64,000 nt of DNA from Pseudovibrio sp947494035 (GCA_947494035.1 CANLTN010000024.1:1-64000), one strand, 5' to 3'. Positions 24,328-34,358 are shown, numbered from the stretch's first letter. Made by a program: numbers and translations. The notes: generated from the sequence alone by a model not told the origin.

Positions 24328-25098
24328 ATGCGCAGGGCAGATCGCTTGCTGCAAATCGTTCAGTTGTTGCGGCGTCATCGTGGGCCGGTGACGGGGGATG
24401 TGATGGCGGAGGAGCTGGAGGTTTCTGTTCGCACGCTTTACCGCGATATTGTGAGCTTGCAATCGACCGGTGTGCCCATTCGCGGGGAAGCGGGGGTGGG
24501 CTATGTGCTGGAAGAGGGCTATGACCTTCCGCCACTGATGTTCAACAGTGATGAGCTGGAAGCGGTGATGATGGGATTACGCCATGTGCAGGTGCGCGGG
24601 GATGAGCAGCTTATTCGCACGGCAAGTGATGTGATTGCGAAGATTGCTGCTGTGCTTTCTCCTGAAGCGCGGGATGAGTTTATTGAAGCGCCGCTTTACG
24701 CGCCGGACTTTGGCGTGGAGCCTATTCCCACGGCGCGTATTGAGCTTGGTGATGTGCGCCGAGCTATCCGAGCGCAGAACAAGCTGCGGATTAGCTATGC
24801 AGATGCGCAGGGCGATCTGAGTGAGCGTCTCATATGGCCGCTGAGTCTAACGTTCTTTGCGCAGTCACGGATGATTGTGGCGTGGTGCGAGCTGCGTCAA
24901 GACTTCCGCGCGTTCCGGACGGACCGTGTGGAGCACATGGAGGTGCTGGAAGAGCGCTACCGCGAGAACCGTGTGGCCCTGCGCGATCGTTGGTGGAAGA
25001 TGGAACTGGCACGGCGGGAGAAAGTGGCGGCGGAGAAGGATGCCGCCGAGGCGCGATCAATATCCAAAATTGAAATTATTTCAGAAACTAGCAAATAG
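24328..25098 (+). CDS. YafY-like transcriptional regulator (HTH_11 + WYL domain)
   Basis: This 256-aa protein has an N-terminal winged helix (RRADRLLQIVQLL, VRTLYRDI, about 1-60) and a WYL ligand domain (about 135-215, ending RAFRTDRV). The C-terminal ~40 residues are charged and possibly helical (ARREKVAAEKDAAEARS). ATG 24328 has GGAGG upstream; an earlier ATG at 24271 lies inside the operator palindrome and is rejected. It likely regulates the divergent GST gene and itself. Confidence 0.86.
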   Translation: MRRADRLLQIVQLLRRHRGPVTGDVMAEELEVSVRTLYRDIVSLQSTGVPIRGEAGVGYVLEEGYDLPPLMFNSDELEAVMMGLRHVQVRGDEQLIRTASDVIAKIAAVLSPEARDEFIEAPLYAPDFGVEPIPTARIELGDVRRAIRAQNKLRISYADAQGDLSERLIWPLSLTFFAQSRMIVAWCELRQDFRAFRTDRVEHMEVLEERYRENRVALRDRWWKMELARREKVAAEKDAAEARSISKIEIISETSK

Positions 25099-25111
25099 GA
25101 ATAGATATTAA

Positions 25112-25705
25112 ATGACTGAACCAGCGGAAAACAATTTTGCCAGAACGCAAAAGCTAATTCTTGATCAACATAAATCTAGTTATCCCAAGGAAGTTAAAGG
25201 TGACCTGATAAAGCTAATCCTCCAGAGCTTTGACAATCAGGCAAAAATCGAAAATGAACACAGAGAGCGAACTTGGCGCGAGATGGACGAAAGCCGAAAT
25301 GTAATGCTTAAATCTGTTCTCGATTTTGGATTGAACGCCCTTCGCGTGGCAGCGTTAGTTTCCGGTGCCTCCCTCGCTTCGATCACGGGCCTCCTACCCG
25401 GTATTGAAAAGATCTTAAAGCGGGAAATTCCTTCGGAGGTCTTGCAGATAGTCGCTGCAATATTTTGCGCTTCTCTAGTTCTATCTGTAATCGTGAGTGG
25501 ATTGGCTTACGTCACACAGTTTTTTTATTCAGCGAGCTTGGAGTACCATAAGAAAGTATGGGATTTTCCCTATTTAGAATACGAGGATAAATACGCCCGA
25601 TATCAAAAAATTGGGGCGTTATGGCATTGGGCCACCTTTTTAACTTGCTTGCTGGTTTACGGCCTACTTGGATTTGGTTTCATCTACCTACTCTTTTCAA
25701 GCTAG
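25112..25705 (+). CDS. membrane protein of unknown function, AT-rich
   Basis: This 197-aa protein has a charged N-terminal ~65 residues with likely helix (ENEHRERTWREMDESRN), then hydrophobic segments at about 74-98, 112-137 and 168-192. It lies 13 bases after the WYL regulator gene, so it may be cotranscribed, but its codon use is clearly more AT-rich than its neighbours, which suggests recent acquisition. Soluble helix followed by paired membrane helices recalls SLATT-type effectors, but no specific motif supports that. I do not recognise the family. Confidence 0.6.
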   Translation: MTEPAENNFARTQKLILDQHKSSYPKEVKGDLIKLILQSFDNQAKIENEHRERTWREMDESRNVMLKSVLDFGLNALRVAALVSGASLASITGLLPGIEKILKREIPSEVLQIVAAIFCASLVLSVIVSGLAYVTQFFYSASLEYHKKVWDFPYLEYEDKYARYQKIGALWHWATFLTCLLVYGLLGFGFIYLLFSS

Positions 25706-25793
25706 TCATTTGATGGAGTTTATTGCGAAGCTAAGTCATGGCTCAAAAGGAATTTTCTCGTCTTATTATAGGGTGCTAAAAGGTGCCCTCCTT

Positions 25794-26990
25794 TCACTCC
25801 GCAACTACTGCTGTGCCATCTGAGATCGTATCTCCCGGAAACTGAATAACAGTATCGTTCTCGTTCAGGCCCTCTGTGACTTCGGCCATGTCCTGATTGA
25901 AGGCGCCGATGGTGATTTTTTGGAGTTGGGCTTTGCCGTCGACGACTTTGAAGGTGGCCCAGTCATTGCCTTCGCGAAAGAGGGCGGTCATGGGGACGCG
26001 CAGGACGTTTTTGCCGTGCCATGTTTCAATGGCGGCGCGCAGGTGGAAGCCGTGGCCGAGTTGTGGGGCGGGGGTGGTCAGATCCAGAATGGCGTTGACC
26101 CGTTGCTCCTCGATGCCCAGAGCCGAGACTTTGCTGAAGCCAGCCGGATCGATGCGGCGGACGGTGGCTTTCAAGCTGTTGCCACCCCAATCCATGAGCG
26201 TTGCCTTGGCGTCCTCTGTGATCTTGACGGCCTCTGTGGAGAGCAGGTCCACGACCACTTCAATCTCAGAAGGATCGCCCAGTTCCATCAATAGAGCGCC
26301 GGACTGGATGGTCTGCTCGCTTTCTACTGCCAGATTGAGGACGACGCCGTTGATTGGTGAGATCATGCGCACGGCCAGTTCCTCTGAGCGTTCCGGGTCT
26401 TGGGCAATGTGTGGTTCGATCAAGCGGGCTTTGGCGCTTTCAAGGTCGCTGTTGCGCTGGGCGATCTGGGCTTCTGCGCTTTGCACCTTGGCAGCCTTCA
26501 GGGTGACGTCAATTTCCACACGCTCCAGCTGGGCGTCAGAGATGGTTTTGGAACGGTTGAGGCGCTGGGCACGGACGAGCTCTGACTTGGCGAGTTTGTG
26601 TTCTGCCTTGGCTGAGGCGAGTTGGGCTTCTGCCAGAGAGATGGCAGCTTTGGCGGTTTCAACGCCTGCCAGAGCCTCGGCCTTCGTGCGGGCGTTCATG
26701 AAAGGGGTTGTGAGGGGGTTGATGCTGGCTACTGTGGTTTCACCACGGACCACAGTGTCTCCCACATCCAGTAGGGTCCGGTCAACCCGCCCGGCGATTG
26801 GGGCGGAGATTTTGTAGATCTCCTTCACACGGGTTTTGCCGCCTTCTTCAACGGTGACGATCAGGTCGCCTCTGGTGATCTGGGCGGTTTCAACGGAGAT
26901 TGGCTTTTCCTGCAAGGCCCATCCAAAGAGGAGAAGAACGAGCAGGGCAACAGCAACATAAGCGCCTCGTTTGACGTATTTACCGTACAT
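25794..26990 (-). CDS. HlyD/MacA-type periplasmic adaptor subunit
   Basis: This 398-aa membrane-fusion protein has an N-terminal membrane anchor (about 9-27), a lipoyl-like half (VEEGGKTRVKEIYKISAPIAGRVD), a long alpha-helical hairpin (about 100-200, rich in Ala, Glu and Lys), and the matching beta-barrel part (MISPINGVVLN and onward). It would link an inner-membrane ABC exporter to an outer-membrane channel. Three bases separate it from the permease gene upstream. No TolC gene is nearby. Confidence 0.87.
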   Translation of the reverse strand: MYGKYVKRGAYVAVALLVLLLFGWALQEKPISVETAQITRGDLIVTVEEGGKTRVKEIYKISAPIAGRVDRTLLDVGDTVVRGETTVASINPLTTPFMNARTKAEALAGVETAKAAISLAEAQLASAKAEHKLAKSELVRAQRLNRSKTISDAQLERVEIDVTLKAAKVQSAEAQIAQRNSDLESAKARLIEPHIAQDPERSEELAVRMISPINGVVLNLAVESEQTIQSGALLMELGDPSEIEVVVDLLSTEAVKITEDAKATLMDWGGNSLKATVRRIDPAGFSKVSALGIEEQRVNAILDLTTPAPQLGHGFHLRAAIETWHGKNVLRVPMTALFREGNDWATFKVVDGKAQLQKITIGAFNQDMAEVTEGLNENDTVIQFPGDTISDGTAVVAE

Positions 26991-26992
26991 TC

Positions 26993-29365
26993 CTATTCCC
27001 TCGTTTTTAGGGTTTTGATGAGATCAAGTTTGCTGACACGGCGGCGCACGATAAGCGCACAGACCAGTGCCGCACTGAGGATGACAAAGCTGGCAATGGC
27101 GTAGGTGCTTGGCAGTACGACAAGCGGGATGCGGAACAGGTCGCTGGCGAAACCCTGTATCATGCCCGCCGCCATGCCGTAGCCGATGAGCCAGCCCATA
27201 GGTTGGGCCAGAAGGACAATCATTGCCATTTCCACCAGAATGACGTGGAAGACTTCCTGCCTTGAGAAGCCGATGACGCGCAGACCGGCCAGCTCGCGGC
27301 CCCGTTCTGACAGTTGGATGCGGGCGGCGTTGTAGACCACGCCGAAGGCAACAATGACAGCGATGGTAATGTAAGCCACCAGCATGGATGTGACGCTTTC
27401 GTCCATCAGCTCACGGAACTTCTCGCGGGAGAGCATCTGCATGGCGATGCCGCCGAGGCCCGGGGTTTCTTTTACTGCATCGTAAAGATCGCCCAAGCGG
27501 GTGCGATCGATGTTGATAGCCAGATCAGAGATGCGTGGGCCGGTGGGGACAAGGGCGTTCAGCGCGTCAATGTGCATGGAGGCGGAGAGGCCCATGTAGC
27601 TGGTGATGGTGCCAGCGACGCGCACCTGCCGGATAATGGAATTGTGCTTGGTCAGCTCTACTGTGACCATCTCGCCCGGCTTTACGCCAAGCTGGTTGGC
27701 AAGGTGGGTTGGCAACATGAGGCCGGTGTGCGGCATCTCGATTGCGCGCTCGTTCAGGTCCAGAATGCGGGAGAGGTTGGCGTTGGTTGGGCGGCCTGTG
27801 ATTGCCACGCGTTTTTCTCGGGAGCCAAAGCGCAGGATAACAGGTTCTCGTCTGTAGGCTTCTGCGGTGAGCACACCGGGCAGGCGCAGGATGTCCCCCA
27901 GAACTTCGGGTGCTTTGTCATCTGCTAGAGTGAGGCGCGCGTCTGCGGTTTCTGCTTTGTTGAAGGCCACGTTGATCATGTGATCCATGGAGTTGGTCAG
28001 GAACAGCGCAGAGACGAGCAGGGCGAGTGCGAAGGACACGCCGACGCTGGTGAGCAGGCTGCGCACCGGATTGTGCATGAGGTGGCGTAGTCCCATGGTG
28101 CTGAGCTGGGACAGGATGCGCAGGCGTCTGGACTTGAGCGAGAGGAAGCTGCGGAACCGTGGCGGGGCCGGTGGCCGCATGGCGACTGCGGGTGGCAGGC
28201 GGGCTGCTTTCATGATGGATGAGAACGCGCCGCCAAGTGCTGCAAGCAGTGAGATGGCAGCGGCAATGAGATAGAGGTCCGGGCTTTCATCAAACACGAG
28301 GAACGGGAACGAGAAGTACTGGGCATACATCTGGGTCATCAGCTTGCCCAGATAGTTGCCTGCCACTGCACCTATGCCGACGCCGAGGAGTGCAACGACG
28401 GAGACCAGCTTGGCGTAGTGACCGGCAATGGCCCATGAGGAGTATCCGCAGGCTTTCAAAAGGCCGATCTGCTCGCGCTCCAATGCGATCAGGCGGGACA
28501 GGATCATGTTGACCAGAAAGGCAGAGACCAGCAGGAACGTTGGGGGCAGCACTTTTGCCATGGCAGAGAGCTGGGTCAACTCCGCATCCAGAAACGCGTG
28601 AGACTGTTGCTCTTTGCGCTCATAAGCGCCGGTGCCGCCGTAGGGCTTGAGCAGGCGGTCAAGTTTTTCCAGCACGCAAGGTGTGCAGGCGCCTCTGAGC
28701 AGTCTGAGCGAGATGTCGTTGCCCGCGCTGCTCATGTCGAACAGGCCTTCCATAGCAGACTGGGCCATAAAGAAGACAGCGAAGCGGCGATCATCGGGAA
28801 CCAGATCTCCCGGCCCCAGAGCGTAGATGAATTCGGGAGAGAGGATGATGCCAGTGATTTCAAGGTTCAGCTTTTTGCCGTTGAGGGTGGCGCTGAAGGT
28901 GTCGCCGGGGTTGAGGCCGTGTGCTTTGGCAAAGCGGGCATCAAGGGCGACTTCGTTTGAGCGGGTGCCTTCGGGCAGGCGGCCTGCTCGCAAGTAGAGG
29001 CGGTTGACGGCTGGCTTTCTGCCAGAAGGCAGGGACAGGGCAACGGCAGCGGCGGGCTCTGCCATTTGCGGAATGTCTAAAATGGCGGAGCGGACGATGC
29101 GCATCTCGACGGCGGCAACGCCATCAATGGCGGCAATGCGTTCTTTCAGGTGGTCTGGTGCGCGAACGGCCTGCGCGAAGATGTGGCCGAAGCGGTATTG
29201 GTCGTAATAGGATTCCTGTGTTTGGCTGAGAGAGCGGTAGGCACCTTGTGCAAGAATGAGCGTCATCACCCCGCAGGCCATGACCATAGCAATGGCGAGG
29301 ACTTGCGCCCACAGGCGTTTCAAGTCGCGCACTACTTTCCGGTCGAGGACGGGCAGGGTTACCAT
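26993..29365 (-). CDS. ABC exporter permease, duplicated FtsX/MacB type
   Basis: This 790-aa membrane protein has two FtsX-like units. Each has a long periplasmic domain after a first helix (first helix about 17-40) followed by three C-terminal helices (about 265-390 and 670-785). This DevC/LolCE-like duplicated layout exports lipids, peptides or drugs rather than importing. Seven bases overlap with the ATPase gene and three bases precede the adaptor gene, forming an operon ATPase-permease-adaptor. Substrate is unknown. Confidence 0.87.
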   Translation of the reverse strand: MVTLPVLDRKVVRDLKRLWAQVLAIAMVMACGVMTLILAQGAYRSLSQTQESYYDQYRFGHIFAQAVRAPDHLKERIAAIDGVAAVEMRIVRSAILDIPQMAEPAAAVALSLPSGRKPAVNRLYLRAGRLPEGTRSNEVALDARFAKAHGLNPGDTFSATLNGKKLNLEITGIILSPEFIYALGPGDLVPDDRRFAVFFMAQSAMEGLFDMSSAGNDISLRLLRGACTPCVLEKLDRLLKPYGGTGAYERKEQQSHAFLDAELTQLSAMAKVLPPTFLLVSAFLVNMILSRLIALEREQIGLLKACGYSSWAIAGHYAKLVSVVALLGVGIGAVAGNYLGKLMTQMYAQYFSFPFLVFDESPDLYLIAAAISLLAALGGAFSSIMKAARLPPAVAMRPPAPPRFRSFLSLKSRRLRILSQLSTMGLRHLMHNPVRSLLTSVGVSFALALLVSALFLTNSMDHMINVAFNKAETADARLTLADDKAPEVLGDILRLPGVLTAEAYRREPVILRFGSREKRVAITGRPTNANLSRILDLNERAIEMPHTGLMLPTHLANQLGVKPGEMVTVELTKHNSIIRQVRVAGTITSYMGLSASMHIDALNALVPTGPRISDLAINIDRTRLGDLYDAVKETPGLGGIAMQMLSREKFRELMDESVTSMLVAYITIAVIVAFGVVYNAARIQLSERGRELAGLRVIGFSRQEVFHVILVEMAMIVLLAQPMGWLIGYGMAAGMIQGFASDLFRIPLVVLPSTYAIASFVILSAALVCALIVRRRVSKLDLIKTLKTRE

Positions 29366-30066
29366 GCAACCTCCGAGGGCTGCTTTGGTGTTTCGTTCTC
29401 ATGGCTGCTATCGATGGCACCGTCCTTGAACACGTAAACACGGTTTGCCATTTGCTGAATTGCCGAGTTGTGGGTGATGATGGCCGTGGTGGTGCCCAGC
29501 TCTTTGTTGATGCGCTGCAACGCTTCCAGAACCAGCGTGCCGGTTTTAGTGTCGAGCGCTCCTGTGGGCTCATCGCAGAGCAGGACTTCGGGTCGCTTGG
29601 CGATGGCGCGGGCGATGGCAACACGTTGCTGTTCTCCCCCGGACATTTCCGCCGGGAAGTGGGAGGCGCGTTGGCCGAGGCCGACCAGCTCCAGAGCTTC
29701 CTGCGGGTCGAGCGGGTCCTTGGCGATCTCTGTGGTCAGAGCCACATTTTCCCATGCGTTGAGGCTGGGAATGAGATTGTAGAACTGGAAGACGAAACCA
29801 ACATAATCACGCCGGTAACGGGTCAGGTTGGCCTCGCTGAAGTTTGTCAGGTTCTGGCCCATGAAAGAGACATCGCCGGAGGTGGCATTGTCGAGCCCGC
29901 CGAGAATATTCAGAAAGGTGGATTTGCCTGAGCCGGAGGGCCCGAGCAATACAACCATCTCACCCTCAAAGAGAGTCATGGAGACACCCCGCAGGGCATG
30001 CACCTGTACCTCATTGGTTGTGTAGGTTTTGGTGACGTTTTCCGCGATGAATACTGGCGTTGGCAT
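29359..30066 (-). CDS. ABC exporter ATP-binding protein (LolD/MacB/DevA family)
   Basis: This 235-aa ATPase has Walker A GPSGSGKST (about 42-50), the signature MSGGEQQRVAIARA, and Walker B LLCDEPTGALD. It powers the adjacent FtsX-type permease and is the first gene of the minus-strand operon. The last codons overlap the permease start. Confidence 0.9.
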   Translation of the reverse strand: MPTPVFIAENVTKTYTTNEVQVHALRGVSMTLFEGEMVVLLGPSGSGKSTFLNILGGLDNATSGDVSFMGQNLTNFSEANLTRYRRDYVGFVFQFYNLIPSLNAWENVALTTEIAKDPLDPQEALELVGLGQRASHFPAEMSGGEQQRVAIARAIAKRPEVLLCDEPTGALDTKTGTLVLEALQRINKELGTTTAIITHNSAIQQMANRVYVFKDGAIDSSHENETPKQPSEVAW

Positions 30067-30712
30067 AGGGGCCCCAACCTGAATGTGCAGCTACGTTACA
30101 CTATAGCCTCGGACCCGATTTTAATGGCAATGATCCTGCTCAAGGAACTGAGTAAATTCCCTAGGTCAGAAATCAATTTTTTGGCGGTGCACCTACAGAT
30201 TTGCGGAAAGTAATTTCTGGATGCCATGGACAGGTATTCGGGGGGATGGATTCGCGACTTTGGAAAAAGTGACCTTGGGTCAGGCATTGGCGAGAGCACT
30301 ACTTTAGGGTGCGTAATAAATAAAATTGCTCGCTGCCTTTGTGAGGGCGGCGTTCATCGTTTCGGGACCATGGCTTGCTTGTGGCTCTTGGGTGTTCTGG
30401 ACTGCTGCTACGGTTTTTAGGTGATTAAATAGCTGAATTTATTTCTAAAACAGGGCTGTCTTGATATCGGGACCTAAACGTTCGGGTAGGTTTTACGGTT
30501 CTGCGAGAACGTAAAATCAGGCTTTTAAACTCAGGTCGTCTGTAGGCAAGCGCATGGTATTCTTCGATAAATTTCAACCAAGGGTACTTGTTCCTCTAGG
30601 TGAAAGATGAAAGAGTTTGATCAGTGATTGTACTTATGTGCAGTCTGACTTCTTTTTTGTCTTCGCCCGCTTAACGATGCGAAGGTCTTTTATAAATGGG
30701 AGAGCTTTTTAA
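30067..30712. other. 645-bp non-coding region with hairpin
   Basis: No gene is credible here; the short frame at 30226-30420 has no motif and no good ribosome site. The gap holds the promoters of both divergent operons, a bulged inverted repeat at 30491-30516, and CTTCGC/GCGAAG arms (30661-30666 and 30679-30684) just before the peptide-binding protein gene. Its length leaves room for a small RNA or a regulated leader. Confidence 0.4.
30491..30516. other. strong hairpin TTTTACG...CGTAAAA
   Basis: TTTTACG (30491-30497) and CGTAAAA (30510-30516) enclose TTCT/AGAA with one bulged G, giving about 11 bp of stem and a 3-base loop. It lies about 200 bases upstream of the peptide ABC operon and could be an operator, a terminator of an unseen RNA, or a leader element. 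Confidence 0.45.
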
Positions 30713-32326
30713 ATGCGATTTAAGCCTAGTATTTTGTCACTAGCACTTGCTGCAAGCGTAGCGATGCCAATTTCTGGCGCGATTATTTCTGAGGCAGGTG
30801 CTGCAACACCACCTAACATGCTCATTGTTGCTGGCCGTATTGATGATCTAATTTCACTTGATCCGCAGGAGATGTTCGAGTTCTCAGGCACAGATATTGC
30901 CAACAACATCTACGACAAACTGGTCGTGTTGGACCCGTCTGATCTATCTAAAGGGTATGGTCCGGGCCTTGCAGAGACCTGGGAGATCTCTGAGGACGGG
31001 AAGACCTTCACCTTCAAAATGCGTGAAGGCATCAAGTTTCATTCCGGCAATCCGGTAACTGCAAAGGATGCTGAATTCAGCCTGCGCCGTGCCGTTGCTT
31101 TGAAGAAGACACCGTCCTTCATTCTTACTCAGTTTGGTTTTACCGCTGAGAACATGAATGACACCATCAAGGCGGTGGATGCGAATACGTTCCAGATCAC
31201 CACTGACAAGAAGTATGCGCCTTCTTTCGTGCTGAACTGCTTTACTGCTGCGATTGCGTCTATCGTTGATGCTGAGCTGGTTAAGTCCAACGAAGTTGAC
31301 GGTGACTGGGGCAATGGCTGGCTGAAGACCAATTCTGCTGGTTCCGGTGCGTTCAAGCTGCAAAACTGGAAACCAAACGAGTCTTACTCACTGACTGCTG
31401 TACCTGGGTACTGGCGCAGTGAGGTTGCGATGAAGCGCGTTATCGTGCGTCATGTGTTGGAATCTGCTTCTCAGCGTTTGATGCTGGAAAAAGGCGATGT
31501 TGATGTTGCGCGTCACCTGTCTCCGGAAGACATTTCTGCGATTTCCACCAATGAAGACCTTAAGGTTGAAGACACACTTCGTGGTCGTCTGATGTACATC
31601 TCCTTCAACCAGAAGGATGAAACGCTTTCCAATCCTAAGGTTGCGGAAGCTCTGAAGTATCTTGTTGATTATAAAGGTATGACCGGTTCCTTCCTGAAGG
31701 GGCAGTACACCATTCAACAGGCCTTCCTGCCGCAGACTTATATGGGTGAGCTGAAGGACACGCCTTATTCCCTGAACGTGGAGAAGGCAAAAGCACTGCT
31801 GGCGGAAGCTGGTTATGCTGATGGCTTTGATGTCGAGTTTATTGTTCGTAACGCAACCGAGCGTGTTGAGATTGCGCAGAGCTTGCAGAACACCTTTGGG
31901 CAGGCTGGCATTCGTGCCTCAATCACTCAAGGCACCGGCAAGCAGATCCTTGGTCGTTACCGTGCGCGCGACTTCCAGATCTATGTGGGTGCTTGGGGTC
32001 CGGATTATCCAGATCCGCACACAAACGCTGATACCTTTGCCAATAACCCTGACAACAGCGATGAGGCAAAGCTGACTGGTAAGTTGGCATGGCGTGTTGG
32101 TTATGCAGCAACCGAACTGACAAAGTTGACTGATCAAGCCGTGCAGGAAAGTGACCGTGAGAAGCGCGCTAGCATGTACGTGCAAGCTCAGAAAACTTTC
32201 CAGAAAGAAGCTCCGTTTGCTGTTATGTTCCAGCAAATTGAACAGAACTCCATGCGTGAGAACGTGACGGGCTTCAATCCGGGTGGAGCTGTCACCGGTG
32301 TATTCTACTGGCCTGTTAAAAAATAG
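30713..32326 (+). CDS. peptide ABC transporter substrate-binding protein (SBP family 5)
   Basis: This 537-aa periplasmic protein has a signal peptide (hydrophobic ILSLALAASVAMPISGA, cleavage near 30-35) and the family-5 solute-binding fold (FEFSGTDIANNIYDKL, AETWEISEDGKTFTFKMREGIKFHSG). It captures di- or oligopeptides, or related compounds such as nickel complexes or glycosides, for the following permease. It begins a five-gene operon. The exact ligand cannot be read from sequence. Confidence 0.9.
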   Translation: MRFKPSILSLALAASVAMPISGAIISEAGAATPPNMLIVAGRIDDLISLDPQEMFEFSGTDIANNIYDKLVVLDPSDLSKGYGPGLAETWEISEDGKTFTFKMREGIKFHSGNPVTAKDAEFSLRRAVALKKTPSFILTQFGFTAENMNDTIKAVDANTFQITTDKKYAPSFVLNCFTAAIASIVDAELVKSNEVDGDWGNGWLKTNSAGSGAFKLQNWKPNESYSLTAVPGYWRSEVAMKRVIVRHVLESASQRLMLEKGDVDVARHLSPEDISAISTNEDLKVEDTLRGRLMYISFNQKDETLSNPKVAEALKYLVDYKGMTGSFLKGQYTIQQAFLPQTYMGELKDTPYSLNVEKAKALLAEAGYADGFDVEFIVRNATERVEIAQSLQNTFGQAGIRASITQGTGKQILGRYRARDFQIYVGAWGPDYPDPHTNADTFANNPDNSDEAKLTGKLAWRVGYAATELTKLTDQAVQESDREKRASMYVQAQKTFQKEAPFAVMFQQIEQNSMRENVTGFNPGGAVTGVFYWPVKK

Positions 32327-32342
32327 GATCGGTGGAATATAG

Positions 32343-33410
32343 ATGAGCATCGCTGACTCTACAGCGACTGTGGCGCGGCGAGGGTTTTCCTCGCCGCTCT
32401 ACAAGGTTTTAAAAGGTTTAATCGCTGGCCTTTTCTCTATTGCCATCACTATGGTGGGGCTTCTTTTCGTCACCTTCATTATTGCACGTGTTATGCCCGT
32501 CGACCCCGTCCTCGCGGTTGTTGGTGAACGTGCTTCTCAGGAAATCTATGAGGCAGCCTACAAGGCCATGGGTCTTGATCAGCCGCTTTATGTGCAGTTC
32601 CTGCTGTTCCTGAAGCAGGTGGTGATGGGTGACTTCGGGATGTCGACGCTGACTGCGCGGCCCGTTGTTGAGGATATTGCCCGCGTGTTCCCAGCTACAT
32701 TGGAGCTTGCGACACTGGCGACGATTGCTGGTGTTGGCATTGGCGTGCCGATGGGTGTTTGGGCGGCTGTGAATGAAGGCCGCTGGCAGGATCAGTTGAT
32801 CCGTCTTGTTGGCCTTTTCGGTTATTCCATGCCGATCTTCTGGTTCGGTTTGATGGGCCTTTTGATTTTCTACGGTATTCTTGGCTGGGTTGGTGGCCCG
32901 GGACGCATGGAGATCTATTACGAAGATATCGTTCCGGTTGTTTCCGGCATGATCCTGATCGACAGCTTGATTGCTGGAGAGATAGAGATCTTCTGGAATG
33001 CGGTGAACCACATCATCCTGCCTGCGAGCATTCTGGGCTATTATTCGATTGCTTATATCTCCCGTATGACGCGCTCGTTTATGCTGGAGCAGTTCTCTCA
33101 GGAGTACATCACCACCGCTCGTGTGAAGGGTGTTTCCGAGACGGCAGTGATCTGGCGTCATGCGCTGCCGAATGTGATGATCCCACTGATTACGGTGATC
33201 GCGCTTTCCTATGCAAACCTACTGGAAGGGTCTGTGCTGACAGAGATTATCTTCTCGTGGCCGGGTCTGGGCAACTACATCACCAATGCACTGCTTTCTG
33301 CCGATATGAATGCAGTGATGGGCGGTACAGTTGTGGTTGGTGCTATCTTTGTTGGCCTCAATCTCTTCTCTGACTTTATGTACAAAGTGGTGGATCCGAG
33401 GGCACGATGA
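32343..33410 (+). CDS. peptide ABC transporter permease (DppB type)
   Basis: This 355-aa inner-membrane permease has six hydrophobic helices and the EAA-type cytoplasmic loop (TTARVKGVSETAVIWRHALPN, near 256-276). It pairs with the DppC-type permease next to it. Its stop overlaps the next start (ATGA), showing translational coupling. Confidence 0.9.
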   Translation: MSIADSTATVARRGFSSPLYKVLKGLIAGLFSIAITMVGLLFVTFIIARVMPVDPVLAVVGERASQEIYEAAYKAMGLDQPLYVQFLLFLKQVVMGDFGMSTLTARPVVEDIARVFPATLELATLATIAGVGIGVPMGVWAAVNEGRWQDQLIRLVGLFGYSMPIFWFGLMGLLIFYGILGWVGGPGRMEIYYEDIVPVVSGMILIDSLIAGEIEIFWNAVNHIILPASILGYYSIAYISRMTRSFMLEQFSQEYITTARVKGVSETAVIWRHALPNVMIPLITVIALSYANLLEGSVLTEIIFSWPGLGNYITNALLSADMNAVMGGTVVVGAIFVGLNLFSDFMYKVVDPRAR

Positions 33411-34348
33411 CAACAGCACCTGTAAAATCTAATGTGCCTGCCCGATCCGGCCTGAGGGCGTGGCTTTCCTCAGATGCGCCAGTGTCTCGCGGCCATGCCC
33501 GCGTGGTACAGCTGTATCAAGGGTGGCAGAAACTTTACGATAACAAACTGGCTTTCCTTGGTTTCCTGATCATTCTCGGTCTGGTTCTGATGGCGATCTT
33601 TGCGCCATTGCTAGCTACGGCTGAGCCAAACGCGCAGGACCTAAGCAAGCGGTTGCTGGCACCGGGTGCGCCTGGTCATCTGCTTGGAACGGATGAGCTG
33701 GGCCGGGATATCTGGAGCCGTCTGGTGTATGGCTCCCGTATCACGCTTCTCATCGTGGGTATTGTTGCCTTTACTGCGCCTGTGTTTGGCCTGCTTATTG
33801 GCACGGTTGCGGGTTATCTCGGGGGCTGGGTTGATCAGGTGCTGATGCGTCTGGTGGACATCTTTCTCGCCTTCCCACGTCTTGTGCTGGCGCTGGCGTT
33901 TGTTGCTGCGATTGGTGCTGGCATCGAGAGCGCGATTATCGCCATCAGCCTGACGGCGTGGCCGCCTTATGCGCGTATTGCCCGCGCGGAAACGCTGACC
34001 ATACGGAATGCAGATTACATCAGCGCTGTGCGGTTGCAGGGTGCAGGCGTCATGCACATTATCGTCGGGCACGTATGGCCGCTGTGTTTGTCCTCCATCA
34101 TTGTGCGGGTGACGCTTGATATGGCCGGGATCATTCTGACAGCGGCTGGTCTGGGTTTCCTCGGTCTGGGGGCTCAGCCGCCAGAGCCAGAGTGGGGGGC
34201 TATGATCTCTGCGGGCCGGAAGTTTGTTCTGGACCAGTGGTGGGTAGCCGCAATGCCGGGCATGGCGATCTTTATCGTGTCTTTGGGCTTCAACCTGCTG
34301 GGTGATGGTCTGCGCGATATTCTTGATCCGAAAAAGAGCCAGAGCTAG
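33407..34348 (+). CDS. peptide ABC transporter permease (DppC type)
   Basis: This 313-aa permease has an N-terminal cytosolic segment and helix before the transport core, the HLLGTDELGRDIWSRL motif of DppC proteins and an EAA loop (ADYISAVRLQGAGVMHIIVGHVWP). It forms the channel with the DppB-type protein. Confidence 0.9.
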   Translation: MTTAPVKSNVPARSGLRAWLSSDAPVSRGHARVVQLYQGWQKLYDNKLAFLGFLIILGLVLMAIFAPLLATAEPNAQDLSKRLLAPGAPGHLLGTDELGRDIWSRLVYGSRITLLIVGIVAFTAPVFGLLIGTVAGYLGGWVDQVLMRLVDIFLAFPRLVLALAFVAAIGAGIESAIIAISLTAWPPYARIARAETLTIRNADYISAVRLQGAGVMHIIVGHVWPLCLSSIIVRVTLDMAGIILTAAGLGFLGLGAQPPEPEWGAMISAGRKFVLDQWWVAAMPGMAIFIVSLGFNLLGDGLRDILDPKKSQS

Positions 34349-34358
34349 GGAGTGGGCC

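Noticed and set aside
29401..29931. 176-codon plus-strand frame inside the ABC ATPase gene
   Set aside because: The minus-strand ATPase has all Walker motifs; the plus frame is its mirror.
30226..30420. 64-codon frame in the long intergenic region
   Set aside because: No ribosome site and no conserved motif.
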